A DNA stretch of 64,000 nucleotides. It comes from Croceicoccus mobilis (GTDB lineage: Bacteria; Pseudomonadota; Alphaproteobacteria; Sphingomonadales; Sphingomonadaceae). Below are positions 25,320 to 34,868 of this stretch, one piece after another. The stretch is from positions 1 through 64,000 of the forward strand of contig NZ_LYWZ01000027.1 of NCBI RefSeq assembly GCF_001661965.1, read 5' to 3'. The notes beneath the pieces are model-generated. The model saw only the letters and a list, made by a program, of their open reading frames with translations, did not search any database and had not been told where the DNA came from. The first letter of the stretch is position 1. Each line of letters opens with the position of its first letter. Made by a program: the position numbers and the translations under genes.

Positions 25320-25322
25320 GCG

Positions 25323-26660
25323 ATGGCGAACGACCTCCTCTCCATCGCCAAGAGCGGCGCGCGCAGCTCGCGCCTTGCGCTGGACGTTACCGCGCAGAAC
25401 ATCGCCAATGCCGCGACCGAGGGCTATGTCCGCCGCAGCGTCGGGCTGGCGGAGGTCGCATCCACCGGAGGCATTGCGCCTTTTACGCAGCTGAACCTGT
25501 CGGGCGTGCGCGTCGACAGCATCATCCGCAACGCCGATGCCTTCCGCCAGAGCGAGGTACGCCGCACCGGCTCCGACCTTGCCCGCGCCGATGCCGAACT
25601 TGCGGGCCTGCAGAATATCGAGACCGCGATCGAGCAGACCGGCATCTACGATTCCATCGTCGGTTTCGAAGCCGCGCTGCAGCAGTTGGCCGCCGATCCG
25701 GTCGATCCCTCGCTTCGCGCCGCGACGATCGAGGCCGCGCGATCCATGGCGGGCAATTTCAACGTCGCTGATGCCAATCTTGCCGCTGCAGGCGATGGCA
25801 TGCGGTTTGAGGCAGCGGGCGCGGTCGAACAGGTCAATCTGCTGTCCGACGAACTGGCCCGCGTGAACCTGCGTCTTGCCCGCACCGCCGATAACTCCGG
25901 CGATCAGGCGGCGCTGCTGGACCAGCGGGACCTGCTGCTTCAGCAGATTTCGGATTCGGTCGGCATTTCGACGAAGATCAACGCCGACAACACGGTCGAC
26001 GTGCGGCTCGGCGACAGCTCCGGCCCGGTGCTGGTGACGGGCGGCACCGCCGCGAGCCTGACGATGACGAGCGCCGCCGACGGCACCGTTTCCTTCGATC
26101 TCGACGGAACGGCGGTCGCGCCTTCCGCAGGGTCGCTGGCCGGGCATGCGCAGGCGCTGGACATGCTGGCGCAGATGCGCGGCGATCTGGACACGCTGGC
26201 GACCGACATGGCGGATGCGGTGAACGCGGCGCAAGGCGCCGGCATCGACCTTGCTGGCGCTTCCGGCACAAACCTGTTCACCGCCACCGGCGCGGGCGAT
26301 ATCGCGCTTGCTTTCGAAGACGGCGCGCTGATCGCCACCGCCCCTGCGGGCGCGGGCGCGGGCAGCCGCGATACGACCAATCTCTCCGCGCTTCAGGCCG
26401 CGATGACCGGCGGCAATATCGCAGGGCGCATGGATGGGCTGCTCTTCGACATCTCCTCCACCGTCGCCGGGCGGCAGACGATGCGCGATACCATCGCCAC
26501 CATCGCCGATCAGGCCAGCACCGCACTCGCCGCCCAGTCCGCCGTCGACCTCGACGAAGAGGCGGTGAACCTCGTGCGGTTTCAGCAGGCGTTTCAGGCA
26601 TCGGGCCGGGTGATGCAGGTGGCAAGCGAGCTTTTCGACACGATCCTTGGCATCAGGTGA
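25323..26660 (+). CDS. flgK: Hook-associated protein 1 FlgK
   Basis: 445 residues. N-terminal rod/hook motif (SSRLALDVTAQNIANAATEG), an extended middle region, and the C-terminal helix DEEAVNLVRFQQAFQASGRV typical of FlgK. FlgK is the first hook-filament junction protein. The middle (about 215-370) is Ala/Gly rich and variable. Starts 3 bases after flgJ. Confidence 0.95.
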   Translation: MANDLLSIAKSGARSSRLALDVTAQNIANAATEGYVRRSVGLAEVASTGGIAPFTQLNLSGVRVDSIIRNADAFRQSEVRRTGSDLARADAELAGLQNIETAIEQTGIYDSIVGFEAALQQLAADPVDPSLRAATIEAARSMAGNFNVADANLAAAGDGMRFEAAGAVEQVNLLSDELARVNLRLARTADNSGDQAALLDQRDLLLQQISDSVGISTKINADNTVDVRLGDSSGPVLVTGGTAASLTMTSAADGTVSFDLDGTAVAPSAGSLAGHAQALDMLAQMRGDLDTLATDMADAVNAAQGAGIDLAGASGTNLFTATGAGDIALAFEDGALIATAPAGAGAGSRDTTNLSALQAAMTGGNIAGRMDGLLFDISSTVAGRQTMRDTIATIADQASTALAAQSAVDLDEEAVNLVRFQQAFQASGRVMQVASELFDTILGIR

Positions 26661-26666
26661 CGGCAC

Positions 26667-27587
26667 ATGGCGATCTATTCCACTTCCACTGCCGCGTTCT
26701 ACGACCGCTCACGCATGTCGATGAGCAGCCTGCGCCTGCAGGCCGAAAGCTATCAGCAGCAGCTATCGACCGGCGACCGGCTGGAGCGATCCTCCGACGA
26801 CCCGGTCGCCGCCTCCCGCCTGCGCACATTGTCGCGCACCGGGCGATTGAGCCAGATCGACGCCGCTAACGCCGACCGCGCCGCCACCGATCTGACACTG
26901 GCCGATAGCACCTTGTCCTCTATCGCCGACGTGCTTGCCCGCGCGCAGGAACTGGCCGTGCAGGCAGGATCGAGCACGATGAGCGACACGAACCGCGCCG
27001 CCATCGCCACCGAGATGGAGCAGATCCACCAGCAATTGTTCAGCCTTGCCAACACCCGCGACGCGACCGGCCATGCCTTGTTCGGCGGCGAAACGGCGGG
27101 CGATGCCTATGCGCTGAATGGCGCGGGGACCGCGGTTTATATCGGCACCGCCGCCGCCGACGAGCTTGACGTGGGCGAAGGGCAGAACGTGCCGCGCTCT
27201 GTCACCGGGCCGGATATCTTCGCCTTTGACGACAATGGCACGCCCGCCGACGCGATGGCGGTCGTGCAGCAGCTTGCCGCCGCGCTGGCCGGAGCATCGG
27301 CCGATCCCGCCGCTGCCGCGCGCGATGCCGCCGGATCGCTTTCAAACGCGATAGAGAATGTCACCACCAGCCAGACCGTCGTCGGCGCGCGGCTGGCATG
27401 GATCGATTTCGTGCAGGCCCGCCAGACCGACATGGGCGAACTGCGCGCCGCCGAAGAGAACGAGCTTGGCGGCATCGACATCGCATCGACCGTCATCAAC
27501 CTGCAGGAAGCCCTGACCGCTCTCGAAGCGAGCCAGGCCAGTTTTACCAAGCTCTCCTCCATCTCCCTGTTCAACCATATCGGCTGA
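26667..27587 (+). CDS. flgL: Hook-associated protein 3 FlgL
   Basis: 306 residues with flagellin-like ends: the N-terminal coiled region (YQQQLSTGDRLERSSDDPVA, the usual G-R-SDDP block) and the C-terminal IDIASTVINLQEALTALEAS. FlgL joins FlgK to the filament. Six bases after flgK; likely a client of the FlgN-like chaperone. Confidence 0.94.
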   Translation: MAIYSTSTAAFYDRSRMSMSSLRLQAESYQQQLSTGDRLERSSDDPVAASRLRTLSRTGRLSQIDAANADRAATDLTLADSTLSSIADVLARAQELAVQAGSSTMSDTNRAAIATEMEQIHQQLFSLANTRDATGHALFGGETAGDAYALNGAGTAVYIGTAAADELDVGEGQNVPRSVTGPDIFAFDDNGTPADAMAVVQQLAAALAGASADPAAAARDAAGSLSNAIENVTTSQTVVGARLAWIDFVQARQTDMGELRAAEENELGGIDIASTVINLQEALTALEASQASFTKLSSISLFNHIG

Positions 27588-27598
27588 GGCCCCGCCCC

Positions 27599-28462
27599 AT
27601 GTTTGCAATCATCGGCATCGTTATCCTGATCATCATGGTCTTTGGCGGCTTCGCGCTGACCGGCGGCGCATTGGGGCCGGTGATGCATGCCATCCCGCAT
27701 GAAATGCTGATCATCGGCGGGGCGGCCATCGGCGCGGTCGTGGCGGGCAATTCCATGCATGAATTGAAAGCCATCGGCGGCGCTTTCGTGAAGATCTTCA
27801 AGGGCCCGCGCCACACCAAGGAGGACCATGTCGACGCCATCGTCCTCACCTCGAAACTGATGAAGCTGCTCAAAAACGAAGGCCCGGTCGCGCTGGAAAG
27901 CCATGTGCAGGACCCTAAGAGCAGCGCGATCTTTGCCGAATATCCGCGCCTTTTGGCAAACGGCGAGCTGGTTCACCTGATCTGCGACACGCTGACGCTG
28001 ATCGTGGTGTCTTCGGGAACGCTGGAGGTGCATGCGGTGGAAGACGTCATGGACAATGCGATGAAGACGCATTTCCACGAAATGCACGAGCCGCAGCATG
28101 CGCTGCAGAGCCTTGCCGATGCGCTGCCGGCTTTGGGTATCGTCGCCGCCGTGCTGGGCGTGGTGAAAACCATGGGTTCCATCGACGAGCCGCCATCGGT
28201 GCTGGGCGGCATGATCGGGTCGGCGCTGGTGGGCACCTTCATGGGCGTGCTGCTCGCCTATGGCATTGTCGCGCCGCTGGCAGGCCGGTTGAAACAGATT
28301 ATCGAGCAGGACGAGATGATCTTTCACGCAGTGAAGCAGGTGGTGATCGCCTCGCTCCACGGATGGCCGCAGCCGCTGGTGGTCGAAAGCGCCCGCTCGG
28401 GCCTGGGCCATGCGTTCCGTCCAGGGCTTTCCGAATTGCTCGACGCGATGCGGGGGCGTTGA
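27599..28462 (+). CDS. motA: Flagellar stator protein MotA
   Basis: A 287-residue proton-channel subunit. Membrane segments lie near residues 3-25, 35-50, 170-190 and 200-225, with the family blocks HEMLIIGGAAIGAVVAGNS, ALPALGIVAAVLGVVKTMGS and GTFMGVLLAYGIVAPLAGRL. Start at ATG 27599 gives the expected MFAIIGIVILIIMVFGG first span; no strong ribosome site is seen, so coupling to flgL is likely. The gene follows flgL by 11 bases and is directly followed by motB. Confidence 0.96.
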   Translation: MFAIIGIVILIIMVFGGFALTGGALGPVMHAIPHEMLIIGGAAIGAVVAGNSMHELKAIGGAFVKIFKGPRHTKEDHVDAIVLTSKLMKLLKNEGPVALESHVQDPKSSAIFAEYPRLLANGELVHLICDTLTLIVVSSGTLEVHAVEDVMDNAMKTHFHEMHEPQHALQSLADALPALGIVAAVLGVVKTMGSIDEPPSVLGGMIGSALVGTFMGVLLAYGIVAPLAGRLKQIIEQDEMIFHAVKQVVIASLHGWPQPLVVESARSGLGHAFRPGLSELLDAMRGR

Positions 28463-28465
28463 TCC

Positions 28466-29311
28466 ATGGCTTCGAAAGCGGCGAAGGGGCATAATGGCCC
28501 GCCCCCTGCCCCGATCATCGTCAAGAAAGTCACCGTTGTCGAAGGCGGCCACCATGGCGGCGCATGGAAGGTCGCCTATGCCGATTTCGTGACCGCGATG
28601 ATGGCTTTCTTCCTGCTGCTGTGGCTGCTGGGCGCGACGACGGAGGAGCAGCGCAAGGGGCTTGCCGATTACTTCACACCGACGCTGGTCAAGATGAAGC
28701 AGAAGAGCGCGGGCGCGAACGGCCTGTTGGGCGGATCGTCGATCACCGATGTCGACAGCTATCCCAATCGCGCCGGGCAGACCGGCACGCAGACGCTCAC
28801 GATCCCGCGCGATGCGACCGGCGGGCCGAAGGAAGGGTCGGGCCAGCTGAAGCGCTCCGCCTATACGCGCCGCGCGGTCGAAAAAATGCTGCGATCATCG
28901 CCCGAATTGCGAAAGCTGGCGCGGCAGGTCCGGCTGGTCGACACGACAGAGGGGGTGCGCATCGACCTTGTCGACAACGCCGATTTCTCGATGTTCATGC
29001 TGGGCACCACCGTTTTGACGCAGGACGCGGCGCGTCTGCTGGGCGCGATTTCACAAGCGGCGGCGGATAATCGCACGGAATTGACCGTGCGCGGCCATAC
29101 CGACGCGCTGCCATGGAAAAGCGGACAGAGCGGCAACAACTGGTCGCTCTCGGCCGGACGGGCAGAGGCGACGCGCCTTGCCATGATCCGCGCCGGCGTG
29201 GATGCGGAACGGTTCCGCCGGATCGAGGGGGTAGCCGACCGCGAACCGCTGATCCCCGGCGATCCGAACGATCCGAGGAACAGGCGTATCTCGATCACCG
29301 TTCTGGACTGA
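28466..29311 (+). CDS. motB: Flagellar stator protein MotB
   Basis: 281 residues. The N-terminus is cytoplasmic, followed by the single span YADFVTAMMAFFLLLWLLGA with the proton-binding Asp40. A plug/linker region follows, then an OmpA-like peptidoglycan-binding domain (about 200-275) with VRGHTDALPW, NWSLSAGRAEATRLAMI and the late DPRNRRISITVL. Three bases after motA. This is the conventional stator, in contrast to the divergent pair at 18606-19699. Confidence 0.97.
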   Translation: MASKAAKGHNGPPPAPIIVKKVTVVEGGHHGGAWKVAYADFVTAMMAFFLLLWLLGATTEEQRKGLADYFTPTLVKMKQKSAGANGLLGGSSITDVDSYPNRAGQTGTQTLTIPRDATGGPKEGSGQLKRSAYTRRAVEKMLRSSPELRKLARQVRLVDTTEGVRIDLVDNADFSMFMLGTTVLTQDAARLLGAISQAAADNRTELTVRGHTDALPWKSGQSGNNWSLSAGRAEATRLAMIRAGVDAERFRRIEGVADREPLIPGDPNDPRNRRISITVLD

Positions 29312-29339
29312 TGCGACATCCATAAAGGGTCATGCCAGA

Positions 29340-30767
29340 TTGCCCACAGTCACCCGAAGGTTGGCTGGACACATCCCGCTGCATTTCATAAGAAAATTGC
29401 AGGGGGTCGCCATTTCATTACTTGCCCGTTTCCTGCGCGGAATATCAAAAGCGCTGCCTGTTACGCTGGCTATTGCCGCGCCCGGCCTTGCCCTGCCCGT
29501 TGCGGCGCAGGACGGATCGCCGCCTGCGGTAAAGCTGACCCCGGCGCAAATGTTCGATGTCGCATCGCAGGCAGAGGCGAAGGAAGATTACGCCACTGCC
29601 GAAGCCTTGCTGGAGGCACTGGCGAGCCATCCTGATCTGGAACTACGGTCAGAGGCTCGCTTTCGTCTTGCCCTGCTGCGCGCCAATCGACAGGGACGCA
29701 TCCGCGATGGCGCGGTGCTGCTGCGCCAGATCCTCGATGAACAGCCCGAAGCCGCGCGCGTGCGCGTCGAACTCGCCCGGCTGCTGGTCATGCTTAACGA
29801 TCGCGAAGGGGCGGAACGCGAATTGCGCGCCGCCCGCGCGGCGGGCCTGCCGCCGGAGATCGAGCGGCTCGTTCATTTCTACGCACAGGCGCTCAGCTCG
29901 CCCGCCAATATCGGCCTCAATCTCGAAGCCACGCTTGCGCCCGACAGCAATATCAATCGCGCCACCGCATCCGATACGCTCAGCACGGTCATCGGCGATC
30001 TCGAACTGTCCGACGATGCGCGCAGGAAGTCGGGCCTTGGCCTTGCCATGCGGGCGCAGGGCTATGGCCGCGTACCGCTGGGCGGCAGCGCCGAATTGGC
30101 GGCGACGATTTCGGCCGCGATCCGCGAATATGACGGCTCGGCCTTTGACGACTACCAGGTCTCGGCAGAGCTGGGCCCGCAATGGCAATCGGGCGGCGAC
30201 CGCATCTCGCTGGCGGCCAATATCCGCTATCGCTGGTTCGGGGACGAACCCTTTACCGAAGCGCATGGCGGCAGGGCCGAGATCCGCCACCCGGTCGGCA
30301 AGAGGGGCCGCCTGCGCGCCAGCGTCAGCGCCCTTGATGAAGACAATCGCCGCAACGACCAGCAAGACCAGACACGCCTGTCGCTCGATGTCGGTATCGA
30401 CCGCGCCTTTACCAGCCGCTGGGGTGCGGGGTTTTATCTTACCGGATCGCGCGCGATGGCTCGCGCCGAACCCTATTCCAACGCCAGCGGCGGGCTGCGG
30501 GCATATGTGTTCCGCGAATTCGGGCAGACCTCGCTCGCGCTGTCGGGAAGCTATTCGCATCTCGAAGCGGACCAAGTGCTGGGGCTTTATGGCGCGCGGC
30601 GCATCGACGATTTCGCCGCGGTCGGCCTGTCGGGCACGTTCCGGTCTTTTCGCGTCGGCACCTTCGCGCCGATCGCCCGCCTGCAATTCGAACGCAATGC
30701 GTCGAGCATTGAAATTTATGATTTTACAAGAAAATCTGTTGAAATTGGCCTGACGGCCGCATTCTGA
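29340..30767 (+). CDS. Surface lipoprotein assembly modifier-like protein (Slam family)
   Basis: 475 residues: a signal-peptide region (LPVTLAIAAPGLALPVAAQ, about 40-58), a TPR-type periplasmic domain (about 65-170, with YATAEALLEALASHPDLELR and RELAR-like repeats), then a beta-barrel domain (about 185-475) beginning LNLEATLAPDSNINRAT and ending in a terminal Phe. This layout matches Slam (DUF560) proteins, which move lipoproteins across the outer membrane. The following gene encodes a TbpB-like lipoprotein, its expected client. The only long-frame start is TTG 29340, with AAAGGG 10 bases upstream; a shorter form cannot be excluded. Confidence 0.85.
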   Translation: MPTVTRRLAGHIPLHFIRKLQGVAISLLARFLRGISKALPVTLAIAAPGLALPVAAQDGSPPAVKLTPAQMFDVASQAEAKEDYATAEALLEALASHPDLELRSEARFRLALLRANRQGRIRDGAVLLRQILDEQPEAARVRVELARLLVMLNDREGAERELRAARAAGLPPEIERLVHFYAQALSSPANIGLNLEATLAPDSNINRATASDTLSTVIGDLELSDDARRKSGLGLAMRAQGYGRVPLGGSAELAATISAAIREYDGSAFDDYQVSAELGPQWQSGGDRISLAANIRYRWFGDEPFTEAHGGRAEIRHPVGKRGRLRASVSALDEDNRRNDQQDQTRLSLDVGIDRAFTSRWGAGFYLTGSRAMARAEPYSNASGGLRAYVFREFGQTSLALSGSYSHLEADQVLGLYGARRIDDFAAVGLSGTFRSFRVGTFAPIARLQFERNASSIEIYDFTRKSVEIGLTAAF

Positions 30768-30785
30768 CCGGGGGACGCAGACACC

Positions 30786-32513
30786 ATGAGAAATTCTTTG
30801 ACCGCCATATCCGCCATCGCCATGTGCAGCGCTCTTGCCGCATGCGGGGGCGGCGGAGGCGGAGGCGGAGGCGGCGGCGGCGGCGGCGGCGGGGTCGTCA
30901 GCACGCCTGCCCCCAAGAAGCTGAGCGAGCTTAATTCCAGTGCGAGCTTCGATGCGACCTCGGCTTCCAACAGCTTCAGCATCGAATTGAACGATGCCAG
31001 CGTCATCGATGCGGCCGCATCGCGGCAGGCGATGACGATCAGCTATGACAAGGCCAGCGACAGCTATACCCTGACCAGAGGCACCCAGACCGAGACATTC
31101 TCCCCGGCCGAGCAGCTGGAATCGCGCTTCGAAGGCGAGGTCAATTACGAAAAGGGCGCGCAATCGCTGTCCCTGTCCACGACCGCATGGGGAACCGAAA
31201 AAACCTACGACTATGTCGGCAAGGGTCTGTGGATCGATTACGGCGTGGTGGGATCGAACCAGATCAACGATCTCAGCACCTTCGTCTATGGCTATGAAAG
31301 CCCCGCGTCGGCCGTGCCTGTCAGCGGTCAGGGCCAGTACTGGATCGACATGCTGGGAAGTGTGAGCGAGCCGGGCGAACAGGCGTGGTGGATCACCGGG
31401 CAAAACAGCTTTCTCGTCGATTTCACGCGCGGCGCCTTCACGATCAACGGCTCGCAATCAATCGAGGGCATCTTCGAGGGAATCTCCAGCGCCGGATCTC
31501 TGTATGCCGCCGGCAAAATCAGCGACGGCGGCTTTTCCGGCACTGCCATCTCCAGATACGGCGGGTTCGATTATACCGGCGACATTTCCGGTTCCTTCTA
31601 CGGGCCCGACGCGCAGGAGATCGGAGGGCAGTTCACCGGCACCAGCGCAAGCGGCGGCGCGGTCGCCATCTCTTTTACCGGCGTGGAGGGCGATGAGCTG
31701 GAGACGATGTCGCTGGCCGAGCGTTTCGGCTTCGTCAATATCCCGGCCACGACCGCCCAGATCAGCCTCGACACCCGCTATACCGGCGAGGAAGAGCTGG
31801 ACATTCGCATGGGGGCTTCGGCGAATGTAGTCTTTGATGCGGATGGATTGTACGAGGTCAGGTCCGGCATCGACGAATATGTCATCGCCGATATCCCGTC
31901 GGTAGAGGACGAGAGGGAAAACTTCGACAGCTATGAGCTGGCGAGGTCCACGGGTACGCGCTTCCTGTCGGCATATCGGATCGGAGATGCGAATAGCGAG
32001 ATCCAGCTCAGCTATTCCACCTTTTTCGAAACGAACGGGGTTGTCGACCAATCCTATCAGACGGTGGACCGCAGGCAATATATCCTTGCCGGGCTGAATA
32101 CGCACGAAAAGATGATCGAGGCCCGGACAGGCGGGGCCAGCTATTCGGGCATCCTCTACGGCAATGCCCGTAGTCTTGCTGGTGCGGATTACGAATTGTC
32201 GGGCAGTTCCAGCTTTGGCGTGGATTTCGGCAATGGCACGGTCGAAGGCGGTCTTGCCGTAATGGGTAACGTCGGCGGCGCGGATGAATATAACTTCGGG
32301 CTGTGGACCTTTGCCGGTGACATCGCGGGTCAGGGTCTCGATCGCGTTCAGCTGAGCGGCGACGGGTTGAATGCCGATTCCCAGATCAGCACCTATTTCT
32401 TTGGGCCCTATGCACAGGAAATCGGCGCGACTTTCATCGGGACGATGAACGGGCCGGAAGGCGATCCCGATCAGCTGAAATTCGCAGGCGTCGCTCTGGC
32501 CAAGGAGGACTGA
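30786..32513 (+). CDS. TbpB-like surface lipoprotein with polyglycine tether
   Basis: 575 residues. The signal peptide ends in a lipobox, SALAAC, with Gly at +2, so the mature protein should reach the outer membrane. Sixteen glycines follow the lipidated Cys directly. The rest shows two lobes, each ending in a transferrin-binding-protein-B-type barrel motif: FYGPDAQEIGGQFTG near residue 270 and FFGPYAQEIGATFIG near residue 540. The Slam gene upstream (18-base gap) supports surface exposure. Ligand unknown: transferrin is unlikely in a free-living host, and heme, siderophore or another protein is possible. Confidence 0.83.
   Translation: MRNSLTAISAIAMCSALAACGGGGGGGGGGGGGGGGVVSTPAPKKLSELNSSASFDATSASNSFSIELNDASVIDAAASRQAMTISYDKASDSYTLTRGTQTETFSPAEQLESRFEGEVNYEKGAQSLSLSTTAWGTEKTYDYVGKGLWIDYGVVGSNQINDLSTFVYGYESPASAVPVSGQGQYWIDMLGSVSEPGEQAWWITGQNSFLVDFTRGAFTINGSQSIEGIFEGISSAGSLYAAGKISDGGFSGTAISRYGGFDYTGDISGSFYGPDAQEIGGQFTGTSASGGAVAISFTGVEGDELETMSLAERFGFVNIPATTAQISLDTRYTGEEELDIRMGASANVVFDADGLYEVRSGIDEYVIADIPSVEDERENFDSYELARSTGTRFLSAYRIGDANSEIQLSYSTFFETNGVVDQSYQTVDRRQYILAGLNTHEKMIEARTGGASYSGILYGNARSLAGADYELSGSSSFGVDFGNGTVEGGLAVMGNVGGADEYNFGLWTFAGDIAGQGLDRVQLSGDGLNADSQISTYFFGPYAQEIGATFIGTMNGPEGDPDQLKFAGVALAKED
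30846..30893 (+). repeat. GGC/GGA trinucleotide tract coding for 16 glycines
   Basis: Sixteen consecutive glycine codons right after the lipobox Cys codon, mostly GGC with three GGA. Copy changes by slippage would alter linker length without shifting the frame. Confidence 0.9.
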
Positions 32514-32559
32514 GGCTGGGCGGCGGCGGAGGGAGCGACCACGCCCCTCTCCGCCAGCC
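32514..32559 (+). terminator. Hairpin after the TbpB-like gene, possible terminator
   Basis: GGCTGG(G)CGG pairs with CCGCCAGCC (one bulged G), with further CGGAG/CTCCG pairing inside. No U-run follows, so termination is only a guess. Confidence 0.35.
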
Positions 32560-32606
32560 TGCCGCGAAAAGCTGACGGCGGTGCTTTGCCGCGCTATGGG
32601 GCGGCC

Positions 32607-33590
32607 ATGTCGATCAATACCGATTCCGCCCACAATGCCTTGGACACGCCGGTTCGCGTCGCCGCGCTCTATCGCTTTACGCGTTTCGACGATCCCGCCG
32701 CGCTGCGAGTGCCCCTGCTTGATGCGTGTGGCGCGAACGGGATAAAGGGCACGCTGCTGCTGGCTGCCGAAGGGATCAACGGCACCATCGCGGGAACGGC
32801 GCAAGGGATCGACGCGACGCTCGCCCATATCCGTACCCTGCCCGGTTGCGCGGAACTGGAGGTGAAATTCTCTGCCGCGCGCGAAATGCCGTTTCACCGC
32901 ATGAAGGTGCGATTAAAGCGCGAGATCGTGACCATGGGCCAGCCGGGCATCGACCCCAACCGGAGCGTGGGCACCTATGTCGAGCCGCAGGACTGGAACG
33001 CGCTGATCAGCGCGCAGGACGTGATCACCATCGACACGCGCAACGATTACGAGGTCGCGGTCGGCACCTTCCACGGGGCGGTCGATCCCAAGACCGCCAG
33101 TTTTCGCGATTTTCCCAGCTGGTTCCGCGCCGAGCGCGAGCGCCTTTTGGGCGAAGGGAAGGAACCGCGCGTCGCCATGTTCTGCACCGGCGGCATAAGA
33201 TGCGAAAAATCGACCGCCTTCCTGAAACAGGAGGGCGTGGAGGAGGTGTTTCACCTCAAGGGCGGCATCCTCAAATATCTGGAAACCGTGCCGGAGGATG
33301 AGAGCCTGTGGGAAGGCGAATGCTTCGTCTTCGACCAGCGCGTGACCGTGGGACATGGTCTGAGGCTGGGCAGCTATGGCCTGTGCCACGCCTGCCGCCG
33401 CCCGGTCAGCGACGAGGACCGGACCGACGCGCGATACGAGGAAGGCGTCAGCTGCCCTGCCTGCCACGACGAGCGCACCGACGAGCAGCGCGCATCCTAT
33501 CGCGAGCGGCACCGGCAGGAGATGCTGGCCGCCCGGCGCGGTGAGGCGCATGTCGGCGCGCAAATGCCCGAGGATGAGGACGAGGCATGA
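32607..33590 (+). CDS. trhO: tRNA uridine-34 hydroxylase TrhO (rhodanese family)
   Basis: A 327-residue YceA-type protein that makes 5-hydroxyuridine at the tRNA wobble position. It has the N-terminal ferredoxin-like domain ([15 protein letters not shown]), the rhodanese domain ([17 protein letters not shown]) with the active Cys in [11 protein letters not shown], and a C-terminal CHAC/CPAC zinc-ribbon-like region. The ATG at 32607 is chosen over a TTG seven codons earlier. The stop overlaps the next gene. Confidence 0.93.
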   Translation: MSINTDSAHNALDTPVRVAALYRFTRFDDPAALRVPLLDACGANGIKGTLLLAAEGINGTIAGTAQGIDATLAHIRTLPGCAELEVKFSAAREMPFHRMKVRLKREIVTMGQPGIDPNRSVGTYVEPQDWNALISAQDVITIDTRNDYEVAVGTFHGAVDPKTASFRDFPSWFRAERERLLGEGKEPRVAMFCTGGIRCEKSTAFLKQEGVEEVFHLKGGILKYLETVPEDESLWEGECFVFDQRVTVGHGLRLGSYGLCHACRRPVSDEDRTDARYEEGVSCPACHDERTDEQRASYRERHRQEMLAARRGEAHVGAQMPEDEDEA

Positions 33591-34213
33591 CGGGCGACAT
33601 CCTCTACAGCTTCCGCCGCTGCCCCTATGCGATGCGGGCGCGGCTGGCGCTGGCGGCAAGCGGGTTCACCGGTGAATTGCGCGAGGTGAAGCTGGCGAAC
33701 AAGCCAGCCGCCATGCTGGAAGCATCGCCCAAGGGGACGGTGCCGGTGCTGGTGCTGGCCGATGGACAGGTGATCGAGGAAAGCATCGAGATCATGCATC
33801 ACGCGCTGGCGATAAGCGATCCCGATGGCTGGCTGGAGCGTGACGATCCTGATCTGATCGCCCGCAATGACGGGCCCTTCAAGCACGACCTCGACCGCTA
33901 CAAATATCCCGAAAGACATGACAGCGACGCGCTTGCCCACCGGGAAAGCGGGCTTCGGTTCCTGCGCGATCTCGATGCGCGGCTGGAGACGCACGGCCAG
34001 CTTTGCGGGGCGGCCATGGGGCTGGCCGATGCGGCGATCTTTCCCTTCGTCCGGCAGTTCGCCAATAATGATCGCAGCTGGTTCGACGCCCTGCCCCTGC
34101 CGCATCTGCAAGGCTGGCTGGCAGGGCATCTCGCCTCAGACCTGTTCGCCACCATCATGGCGCGGCCCAAGCCTTGGGCCGAAGGTGACGAGCCGCTCGC
34201 CTTTCCGGGGTAA
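33587..34213 (+). CDS. Glutathione S-transferase-like protein
   Basis: 208 residues with an N-terminal thioredoxin fold ([20 protein letters not shown], with a CPY active-site motif), the cis-Pro region GTVPVLVL and the E-S glutathione-binding pair in [14 protein letters not shown] helical C-terminal domain follows ([15 protein letters not shown]). The pattern is close to glutaredoxin-2-like or omega-class GSTs. Starts in an ATGA overlap with trhO, so the two are coexpressed. Substrate unknown. Confidence 0.85.
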   Translation: MTGDILYSFRRCPYAMRARLALAASGFTGELREVKLANKPAAMLEASPKGTVPVLVLADGQVIEESIEIMHHALAISDPDGWLERDDPDLIARNDGPFKHDLDRYKYPERHDSDALAHRESGLRFLRDLDARLETHGQLCGAAMGLADAAIFPFVRQFANNDRSWFDALPLPHLQGWLAGHLASDLFATIMARPKPWAEGDEPLAFPG

Positions 34214-34219
34214 ACGGCC

Positions 34220-34789
34220 TTAAAGAACCGGGCGGCCCATCGTGTTGCCCGCCGGATAATAGCGGCACACCAGCCAGTCCTGCCCCCCGCCCGGAGCCAC
34301 CGCGCAGCCGACCTTTTCCGTCTCGCGCCAGATCAGCTGGGTATAATGGCCGACATCGGCCCATTGGCCGGTGGTCGATACCTTGGGGAACGTGCCGGGG
34401 CGGTAATATTGCTTTTCGTCGATGAAGGTCTCGATCATCTCTTCAGCGGTGTAATAGCCTTTCACCCCGACCCAAAGGTTCTCGCCCGCGCCATTCCTAT
34501 CCATGCGGCTGGCATGGGTTAGCGTCTGCTTGCGAGCGATCACATTGGCCCATTCCTGCGCATCGCGGGCCAGCTTCGGGTCCCACGCCAGCGGCGGCAC
34601 GCCCATGCGGATGCGTTCGCGGTTGTGCGTTTCCAGCAGGCGCCCGGCAAAGCTGCCCTGCGGCACGCTGTCGATCTCGGGGTATTTGTCGGTATAGCCC
34701 CATTGCTGCTGCGCCAGCGCGGGCACGCCCACCACGGCCAGTGCCAGCCCCGCCGCGGCCATAGCGCCGCCCACAACCCGTTTCCTCAT
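34220..34789 (-). CDS. Secreted CAP-domain (SCP/PR-1) protein
   Basis: 189 residues with a signal peptide (MRKRVVGGAMAAAGLALAVV to PALAQ). The CAP domain is clear: LLETHNRERIRMGVPPLAWD, ASRMDRNGAGENLW, then GHYTQLIWRETEKVGCAV and VCRYYPAGN. Bacterial members are periplasmic or secreted; their activity is not settled. Start at 34789 is preferred for the signal peptide and the AGGGCGGG upstream. Two cysteines could form a disulfide. Divergent from hemW. Confidence 0.9.
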   Translation of the reverse strand: MRKRVVGGAMAAAGLALAVVGVPALAQQQWGYTDKYPEIDSVPQGSFAGRLLETHNRERIRMGVPPLAWDPKLARDAQEWANVIARKQTLTHASRMDRNGAGENLWVGVKGYYTAEEMIETFIDEKQYYRPGTFPKVSTTGQWADVGHYTQLIWRETEKVGCAVAPGGGQDWLVCRYYPAGNTMGRPVL

Positions 34790-34868
34790 CGATCCCGCCC
34801 TATTTGCTGTTTCCGATCCGGGCGCCATCCTTGACATCAGCCGCTTAACAGGTGCTGAAACAGCGGCC

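Noticed and set aside
24357-26666. A 769-codon open frame on the minus strand
   Set aside because: Antisense to flgI, flgJ and flgK, all of which are clearly identified. No recognisable family.
29649-31457. A 602-codon minus-strand frame
   Set aside because: Antisense to the Slam and TbpB-like genes; the sense frames have signal peptides, a lipobox and domain motifs.
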